NCBI GenBank assembly: GCA_022495005.1
Contig: JAGYXB010000374.1
Span: forward strand, 186,001 to 250,000
Length of the DNA stretch: 64,000 nt
Direction of reading: 5' to 3'
From: Rhyacophila brunnea
Taxonomy: Eukaryota > Arthropoda > Insecta > Trichoptera > Rhyacophilidae
Shown: piece by piece, positions 56,606 to 64,000 of the stretch
Position numbering within the stretch: position 1 is the first letter of the stretch
Layout of the letters: every line of letters starts with the position of its first letter
The notes under the pieces: generated by a model
Told to the model about the DNA's origin: nothing
Databases searched by the model: none
What the model saw: only the letters and a program-made list of their open reading frames with translations
Made by a program: the position numbers and the translations under genes

Positions 56606-57340
56606 TACCTACTAATATTTCAATCTATTTTTTATGAAAGGTGTTTTGAATTCATAACTACCAACTTTTTTTGAATATGTAATTGAATAATATGTTACTG
56701 TAGCGGCTAAATAGATAAATTATCTAAATTTTATTGTCAATTAATCGCAACTAATATATTATAACAAAAAAACAATAATTAATATAAATATACTTGTACC
56801 GATACAAGTACACAAGCACATACCTATCAATAGTAGTAGGTGGGTATTCATTATTCTCACTTCAATATATTATTATTAGTACCCGTTTCCATTTTAGTGT
56901 ATCTATAGAAGATGACAGTGTCAACTAATAAAAAAATTAATTAAATAAGTACATACTACAAAATAAATAATAATAGTTTAGTTTACCGTATAGATATGGC
57001 GAGCCTTTCTTCTCGTGAAATACTTCTTCTCATAGCTGTGCTGTGTCACAACTTTTTATTATATTTTGTAAAACTGCTTACCTACCGAATGTATTAATAG
57101 TATTTACAACAGGTTTTTAGAATACTGCAAATATTCAAATTATTCAAAATATTATGTTTTTGTACTTAATCCTTTACTTAGTAGGTATCTAGGTAATAAG
57201 GTTTTTATCCTTTCTTCGTGTATTAACGTATAATCTTTTTTTATTGTATTAATAAATAATAATAGTACAAAACTTAAATCAATTAGAATTTAAATTCAAA
57301 CTCCATCAAGTACCCTCGGTTGATAGTATTGATGATGGTA
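56606..57340 (-). repeat. Foldback right arm, tandem unit 1
   Basis: A 735-base unit starting TACCTACTAATATTTCAATC is followed immediately by a near-identical copy. Only a few differences are seen by eye (for example TATGTTACTGTAG versus TATGGTACTGTAG). Both are inverted relative to the left arm. Confidence 0.85.
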
Positions 57341-58075
57341 TACCTACTAATATTTCAATCTATTTTTTATGAAAGGTGTTTTGAATTCATAACTACCAAC
57401 TTTTTTTGAATATGTAATTGAATAATATGGTACTGTAGCGGCTAAATAGATAAATTATCTAAATTTTATTGTCAATTAATCGCAACTAATATATTATAAC
57501 AAAAAAACAATAATTAATATAAATATACTTGTACCGATACAAGTACACAAGCACATACCTATCAATAGTAGTAGGTGGGTATTCATTATTCTCACTTCAA
57601 TATATTATTATTAGTACCCGTTTCCATTTTAGTGTATCTATAGAAGATGACAGTGTCAACTAATAAAAAAATTAATTAAATAAGTACATACTACAAAATA
57701 AATAATAATAGTTTAGTTTACCGTATAGATATGGCGAGCCTTTCTTCTCGTGAAATACTTCTTCTCATAGCTGTGCTGTGTCACAACTTTTTATTATATT
57801 TTGTAAAACTGCTTACCTACCGAATGTATTAATAGTATTTACAACAGGTTTTTAGAATACTGCAAATATTCAAATTATTCAAAATATTATGTTTTTGTAC
57901 TTAATCCTTTACTTAGTAGGTATCTAGGTAATAAGGTTTTTACCCTTTCTTCGTGTATTAACTTATAATCTTTTTTTATTGTATTAATAAATAATAATAG
58001 TACAAAACTTAAATCAATTAGAATTTAAATTCAAACTCCATCAAGTACCCTCGGTCGATAGTATTGATGATGATG
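57341..58075 (-). repeat. Foldback right arm, tandem unit 2
   Basis: Direct tandem copy of 56606-57340, offset by 735 bases. It continues without a break into the outer part of the right arm (58076-58448), so unit 1 is probably the added copy. Confidence 0.85.
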
Positions 58076-58451
58076 GTATATAATAGGCTCAACAATAGGT
58101 AATTTTCAAAACGCTTTCGATATAAAACAGTCCAGCTCCAAAAGAAGCAATAGTGGGAAAATAAATGTAGGTATAATGCAATATTACGTACTGATTTTAT
58201 ATTGATTTATTTACCCTTGTACGCCACTGTAATGAAAGATAAATACTCTCGCAGCAGGGTGCAGTTTCAAAAAAAGGCGTTTATGAATCCCCTTGAAAAC
58301 CGTGTTTTCTCTTGGACAGCATTGTCGAAATTTTGACGCATTTGACACGCATTTAAAACGCAATCGGCTCGCAAATAAAACGCAAATAAAACGCAAACGT
58401 CGTTTGGCGGATGAATCCGAAACTTCGCTTTGCCGTGTGCTCGCAGCCTTC

Positions 58452-61149
58452 GATGTTTTATGACACGTGACTATAATGTATACATTCACCATCGAAGCTG
58501 TAGTGAGTAAAAATTATTCGCAAATATAATATACCGTGTGTTGATTATTTAACTATAATAATATATAGTTTTTGTAGGTTGATTTAAAATTGCGTTATGA
58601 TATTAGAGCATTCAGAAGCCTGGCGAAAAGCAATCGCCGCTCAATTACTTGTGCGCCTGCTTTTTGTGCATTCGCCGACAGGCCAGGGCCGGACCGGGCC
58701 GCGGCTCTGCCCTTCAATTTGCCCGCCGATTTCAACAACAATTAATTATTATTGCCAATGATACTAATATTATATTGGTCTTCGAAAGAGAATGGTCAGC
58801 GTGCGCACTTCGACTGCACATGCACTTAGGTATAATTATTGCAGGTTTATTAATGTTTTGTGAAATTCAAAATAACGCCATCGAATTTATTTGCTTGTTA
58901 TACCTGAAAAAATGGATACATCAGCGATGGTGAACCGATATTTCACAGGTGAAACATATTTGAAATTGAAATTGTGTAACTATAATAAATATAATAATTC
59001 ATAAGCTCAGAGGAAAATATTTCATTCAGGAGTAGGTACTTCGTACAGAATTAATTTCACTTTGCTTGTTAGTTTATATAATATAATATTATGTGTTGCT
59101 TGGGTAAATATATCTTAGTCGTTTTTTGTTGAAAATCATTTGATATATTATTTTTTTTGGTCTTATTATTGGGTAAAGGTACGTAAGCCATATATGTATG
59201 TACTAATCATTGTGAAATAGTGGATATGTATTATAATAGAAAATGTTTTTTTCAACACAATTCTACTTAAATATGTTGTTTTGACCTATTAAATACAATT
59301 TGATTATAAAATATAAATAATAATAAATAATTCAGTTGAATTTAATTTGGTTTTATATAATATCCACAATTGCATCTAAAAGCCAAGTCACACGGTGCTG
59401 CATATTGAAAAACGATAGAAAGTGATAGGTTACCCCTAATATTGAAAACTTAATGCATAATTTATTCCTGTGCGAAATCGGGTTTTTTCTTGCAGATCTA
59501 ATAAAGTTTACTGAAGAAAACAACTGCTACACGCATTTTATATTGGTCCAAACGCTACATACTCCGGAATAAACAAAGTATGTTAAAATTTAAATTTACG
59601 TATGCTCAACTCGTTTATTTATTTTTTTGAAATCTAACAATTAATATATTATTTTACACTAGAAATCGTCACGCGGGTCATTGATTCGCTGGCACTGAGC
59701 TGCATGGTTGTTTTTATGCATTTTATAAATACACTACAATATATCTAATTAGGTAACCTTTATACGTTAGGTACCTTAAATATAATAAAAATAATCAATT
59801 GTTATTAAAAAAATAAAATATCAATGATTAACTTAACCCTAACATAAAAAAAACAATTACAGTACCTAAATGGTATTTAATTGGTAAGACCTATAATACA
59901 TTATTATAGTTGATGGTCAAATATCGAAAAAAATACAAATGATTGTTATAGTTAATATCTGTTATCTACTTAAATCAAATTGCGAATAATAATATTATTC
60001 ATTTGATTTTTATTAGGTACTCGATAATGAATTTATATAGTAAAATATTCATCTTACATAATATGTATATACTGTATATAATATGTATATGTAATATTAT
60101 ATTATGATAATGAATTATAATGTATAAAGACGTTAATGTATTTTTTTTATCAAAGATATAAATAAGTTATTAAAAATTGGCAAAATATACAAAAATAATA
60201 AAAATATTTTTAGTAATTTTTAATTTCGAAGTCTGATCCTAAAAGGAAACCTTTAAATATAACAAAGTACCCATACCTACCGACGCTCGAAAACAAAATG
60301 ATTGTTAAAATATATACCTACTTATATGAATATAAATTGCAATGTTACTATACTGTTTTCACTTTGTGAATGACTTTTTTGTGAATCATCATTCGTCATA
60401 CCTAATAGTTTATAAATATGACGTCATCGTTTAGGAATTTGATTAAAATTTATATCTGTAGGTACCTACCCATTATAATATGGCCAATATGGCGGTCGAC
60501 GAAAAATTGCAACAGGTCATTAAAATAGCTATAACCTGCACTTAGATGATAATTTTCTCAAATAACTACAGAATTATACATATTATATAGACTTGCCAAA
60601 CCACAAAAACTACGTTACATGTCTACATTTGGTTAAAATTAAAATATTTTCTTTTTTGGTACCTAGGTAGTTCTTATACGATAAAACAGTGACGTCCCTA
60701 GGCAAAGTGCCGCCCTTAAGCATACTTAGAAGGCCGTTCCTTTAAATTTTTGTTACAATAATTGTCTACAAATTGATTATATACCTACTTATATATTGCA
60801 TTGTTTATTTTCGCCTTTCTGTCATCTTAAACAGACAAATATACCAAAAATCTTTAAATTGATATAAAATTAGAGAATTTTCACGAAAGTTATTCTCAAA
60901 CAACGGTGGTTTTAGGAAATTACATGAAGGTCAGTGATAGGTATTGCAATAAAACAATAGTTATGCTGTCAGGATTTTGATGTTTCCATTAATTTTCAAA
61001 CTACGGTGTCGATTGTCTGCTTCATGAAAAACCGCCACTGCTCTCAAAAGTTACAATATTTGTATTCGTCCCCTCTTTCGCTGACCTTTCATGACCTGCC
61101 TACCTCACGGGACATCACTGAAATAAGGGAATTATAACTTACGATGAGA
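58452..61149. other. No gene recognised in 2.7 kb
   Basis: Bases 58610-58730 are GC-rich (CGCCGACAGGCCAGGGCCGG, then GGGCCGCGGCTC) with a 94-codon frame of no recognisable family. TGAAATTGAAATTG near 58960 may be a LINE-type tail. Bases 60690-60745 share a repeat with 2430-2490. A hAT-type end, ACCGCCACTG, is at about 61030. Confidence 0.4.
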
Positions 61150-62533
61150 TATACCGATGCGTTATGCTACTCAGATGTCTTGGTCGGAAGGATAATGGAA
61201 TCGCCATTAACGGTGAATACCTCAGTTACATGCGCACCTTGTAGATAGAGTTGGGTTTCGGGAATTCTCGAGAAATTTTCGAAATTTTCAATCCCGAATC
61301 TCGAGAATTAAAATTTTTAACATTTCGGGAATTCCCGGATCTCGAGAATCTTTTCTCGGGATTCGGGATTTCTTTATTATCAAATATTAATTGAAAAAAC
61401 TATTTTCTAAATGAAAAAGTGGACAGAAAACACAAAACGTTCAGAGACTGATGGGGCATTTAACACAATTAAGCCAACGTCGACTCAAAATGAGCGCAAT
61501 TTTTGCAACATCAGGGAATTTTGTGTCTCAAAAGCGTACGCGATTATCAGACGCAGCGATTGACAGTCAGTGTTTTTTGAAATTCTATTTTATTAGGCAA
61601 TGTTTTAAACTATTTTTGTTTTCCTACTTCTATTTTGTTTGTCTTGTTACATAAATAAAAAAAATCAATTTTTTTGGAATTTGTCTGTTTTTACACTGAT
61701 TTTAGGATTTTTACTGGTTTTTTTTAAAATTTCCCGATATCTCGAGAATTCTTTTCTGGAAATTCCGAATTTCGAGAATTCTAAATTTCAACATTTCGGG
61801 AAATCCCGAATCTCGAGATTGAAATCTTCTCGGGAAATACCCAACTCTACTTGCAGACGACATTATTGTCTTTACAAAGGACGCAGAAAACCTTCAGAGG
61901 AAGATGAAGCTTGCAAATAAAAGTCACAAAGTATGGTTTAAGAATTAATGTCTCGAAAATAAAAGTAATAATAAACTGGTTTACTGAACCAAAAACGATC
62001 CTCAATATCATTAGCACTCGAATCGAGCGAGTCAACAACTACGTCCATCTTGGATATCCTTCTCATTATTTGTACGAGATTGTTTGCAGAACTTAATTCG
62101 TATGAAACGCATTGGGGCACCTAAAAAGTGTTTTAAAAAGTGGCCTTATATTGTGACTAAATCGTAGTGCTTAATCAATGTATGCTACCAGTGCTCACGT
62201 GTGCATTTACACATGGATATAGATAGTGGCAAGGTGCGTGTTGAGCATAACGCAAAAATACCACAAAATACACCAATGGATACGGAGGCAGATAACGAAA
62301 TGTGATAGACGTCGCCAAGCAGATGAATATAGGTCGCTCGACTAGTGAATAACCGATGGACAAATGCTGTCAAACAGTGGTTTCCAAAGGGCACTAAAAG
62401 GCTACAAGGATGCCTTATAACTCATTGGATTGTCAAACTTATAAAGTTTGGTGGATGTATGTAGGTACTTAAGTGGAAGGAGCTAGGGGAAGGCCTTATC
62501 CAGGAGTTGGTCGACTCCTGTTGATGATGATGA
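61150..62533 (+). pseudogene. RTE-like LINE reverse transcriptase, split by hAT, family D
   Basis: Before the hAT insert the plus strand reads NGIAINGEYLSYMRT. After it the reading resumes ADDIIVFTKDAENLQRKMKL, which carries the RT active-site (F/Y/L)ADD motif, then in another frame GLRINVSKIKVI and IERVNNYVHLGY. Toward the end it reads NNRWTNAVKQWFPKGTKR and WKELGEGLIQELVDSC, the usual end of this protein, then a (GAT)n tail at 62522-62533. Many stops and frameshifts are present. The order palm, ERV..Y.YLG, W....L.W.PR and WK.LGE fits the RTE-type LINE family. Confidence 0.75.
61246..61849. mobile_element. hAT remnant, 604 bp, 8-bp TSD, inside LINE
   Basis: TAGAGTTGGG and CCCAACTCTA are perfect 10-bp inverted ends. 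CTTGTAGA (61238-61245) and CTTGCAGA (61850-61857) form an 8-bp TSD with one mismatch. Both subterminal regions are packed with TCTCGAGAATT/TTCGGGAATTC-type repeats. The centre encodes a piece of the hAT C-terminal dimerisation region, NFVSQKRTRLSDAAIDSQCF followed by LKFYF (about 61520-61595). It is an internally deleted, non-autonomous copy. Confidence 0.85.
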
Positions 62534-63531
62534 TATTATGTACGATTAATTATTTTATCGGATGTACTTTTTTAAAAATGAAAGTATAATAAACAAAAAT
62601 GTAATGTGTTTGATTTCATCATTAGTTCTTTTCGCGTTGCAGAATTTTTCACACTCTAAAAGTTTGAATGAATGTTTTAAATGAAATTAATCTCAAGTGT
62701 GTAGATATGTATGGAATGTTATTCCCATAAGTATAATAACAGAAAAGAATAAACGAAGACCGACATTTTCGTTTATCAATCTTATGTGTTTGGATACTTA
62801 CATAAAATATTTCATCAAAATGTACGTATTGTAAAATTACATAGGTACAAAAAATATTTAATATTGATACGCATATAATATTTCCAAATTTATTACTTGA
62901 TTTTAAATTACTGTAAAATCGTCGTATGAATGAAGATTAAGAAAATCCATAATCAATGAATAATTTCTAAAGAAAATTGGCAAAATGAAACGTTCTGCAC
63001 CACTTTTTTTTATTGGTGTTGCTAATCCCTAGGGATCTTATGATTTGCGGGGATTTGACCGCAGATCATATTTTTATTCAAGGTTATTTTATTCATTTTA
63101 TTTGTGATAAATTTATTGTTGATTCAGTAATGAACAAAAAGAAAATACGTTGATGTAACTCAGTCAATTTACCGAAAGCTAGATTTGTTCAAAATTATAA
63201 AGGGGCTCTCAGATCGACATTATTAAACGATCACATTAATATTATTATCCTCTAGTAGGTAATAGTAATTTGCCTTCACTTACCCGGGTATATAATAGTT
63301 TTTTGTCCAATAATCTTCTAAATTCAACCGCGTGGCTAATTACTATTCTGATACAAAAACTGCGTAGGTATATATACATATTAATAAGATAGTATTGTAG
63401 GTGTTATATTAAACATATTATAAAAAAACAATCTTATAATAAACTTAAGTACTTATTTGAATATTTAAAAAAAATCTAGATTGAAGTTTAAAGAGACTTA
63501 TAATAATTTCGTCTTTTCAACATGTCCCTAC
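62534..63531. other. AT-rich DNA, nothing recognised
   Basis: No supported feature between the LINE tail and the last hAT element. Confidence 0.45.
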
Positions 63532-63966
63532 CAGTGGTGAAAAGTGGAGATGGTGGAGATAGTCTGTGAAGATCCGACATATTCACACTAGACTTTGACA
63601 TTCATACTTATTTATAATTGAACTAAGAATACAAATTGCGGATGGTATCTATTGATTAGTTTTTACAATTTAACTAAGCCTTACTTAACTAAAGCAAACC
63701 ATAATATAAATCAAACAGAAAATATTCTTCTATCTGTATCAATAAAATATTTGAAATTACGCCATTAAACCATACAAAACTTTAGATATTTAAACTTTAT
63801 AGATATATGAATATTTTTTATCTATTATAGTTTGGTTTAGGCAGGGCTTAATCGAATTTTAAGAACCATCTGCAATTTGTATTCTTAGTTCAATTAAAAC
63901 AAGTGTGTATAACATGAAAAGGTGTGAACCTATTATTTTTGTCTGATCTCTACAGGCTACCACTAC
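63532..63966. mobile_element. hAT-type foldback MITE, relative of the 10.4-kb copy
   Basis: CAGTGGTGAAAAGTGGAGAT at the left and CTACAGGCTACCACTA at the right are poorly preserved inverted ends. The inner arms ATTGAACTAAGAATACAAATT and AATTTGTATTCTTAGTTCAA are nearly perfect and match the 10431-11018 element, as does TAGTTTGGTTTAGGCAGGGC. No clear TSD and no coding frame. Confidence 0.65.
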
Positions 63967-64000
63967 TATTATTGTTTTGTCTACACAGCGTTTAATATAA

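Larger units (their letters stand above)
53908..58448. mobile_element. Large foldback element, 4.5 kb, non-coding
   Basis: The outer ends are inverted: GGCTGCGCGCACACGGCAAA at the left and TTTGCCGTGTGCTCGCAGCC at the right, then complementary sequence continues for more than 1 kb on each side. TTC flanks both ends (53905-53907 and 58449-58451), possibly a 3-bp duplication. The arms contain an inner hAT-type end (CAGTGGCGTACAAGGG at 54131 and its inverse ending at 58227) and T-segments. The right arm is tandemly duplicated. No transposase frame was found. The superfamily is not recognised. Confidence 0.8.

Noticed and set aside
58211..58492. 93-codon minus-strand frame and its plus-strand counterpart at 53850-54145
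   Set aside because: Both are readings of the inverted arms of the foldback element. Their similarity comes from the DNA repeat (GCGTTTTATTTGCG units), not from protein conservation.
61639..61920. 93-codon plus-strand frame as a gene
   Set aside because: It runs from the hAT subterminal repeats across the TSD into the LINE, so it is a chance reading through two elements.

Overview
This is a 64 kb piece of AT-rich (roughly two-thirds A+T, by eye) animal nuclear DNA with no bacterial features. The many short motifs of the GTAGGTACCTAC type, together with piggyBac-like, hAT and Helitron elements, tRNA-derived SINEs and several non-LTR retrotransposon remnants, suggest an insect, most likely a moth or butterfly. 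That assignment is inference; nothing here identifies the species.

No complete protein-coding gene could be found. Four segments may belong to host genes: a possible internal exon at 355-484 (+); a CpG-rich promoter-like block with a good splice donor at 15560-15915 (+), preceded by a palindromic CRE (TGACGTCA); a likely 3'-terminal coding exon at 32748-32987 (-) with a clean splice acceptor; and an unrecognised minus-strand reading frame at 18771-19094. The window therefore reads as intron or intergenic DNA of large genes whose other exons lie elsewhere.

Nearly everything else that is recognisable is mobile-element debris. From left to right: a LINE 3' end (1.5-1.9 kb), a palindrome with two outward-facing tRNA-like units (3.7-4.1 kb), a hAT MITE followed by a decayed hAT transposase (5.5-6.4 kb), a foldback hAT MITE (10.4-11.0 kb), a 9-bp minisatellite (12.2 kb), copies of a roughly 470-bp repeat called family X here (12.5, 17.6, 24.0, 27.5 and 47.6 kb), a 1-kb piggyBac-like MITE flanked by TTAA (26.2-27.2 kb), a Helitron at 28163-30590 holding a LINE 3' fragment with exact target-site duplication, a hAT MITE with perfect 8-bp duplication (31.2 kb), an element with 32-bp perfect inverted termini and repeated internal motifs (36.8-37.3 kb), LINE tails at 39, 44.7, 50.6 and 52 kb, a 4.5-kb foldback element with an internal 735-bp tandem duplication (53.9-58.4 kb), and an RTE-like reverse transcriptase fragment split by a hAT element with TSD (61.2-62.5 kb).

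The nested insertions give a relative order: LINE before family X at 27.2-28.0 kb, Helitron before LINE at 28.2-30.6 kb, and RTE-like LINE before hAT at 61-62 kb. All transposon proteins seen are truncated or frameshifted, so nothing in the window looks able to move by itself. I did not find a convincing undescribed functional system; the oddest structures are the foldback element, the opposed tRNA-like palindrome and the 32-bp TIR element.
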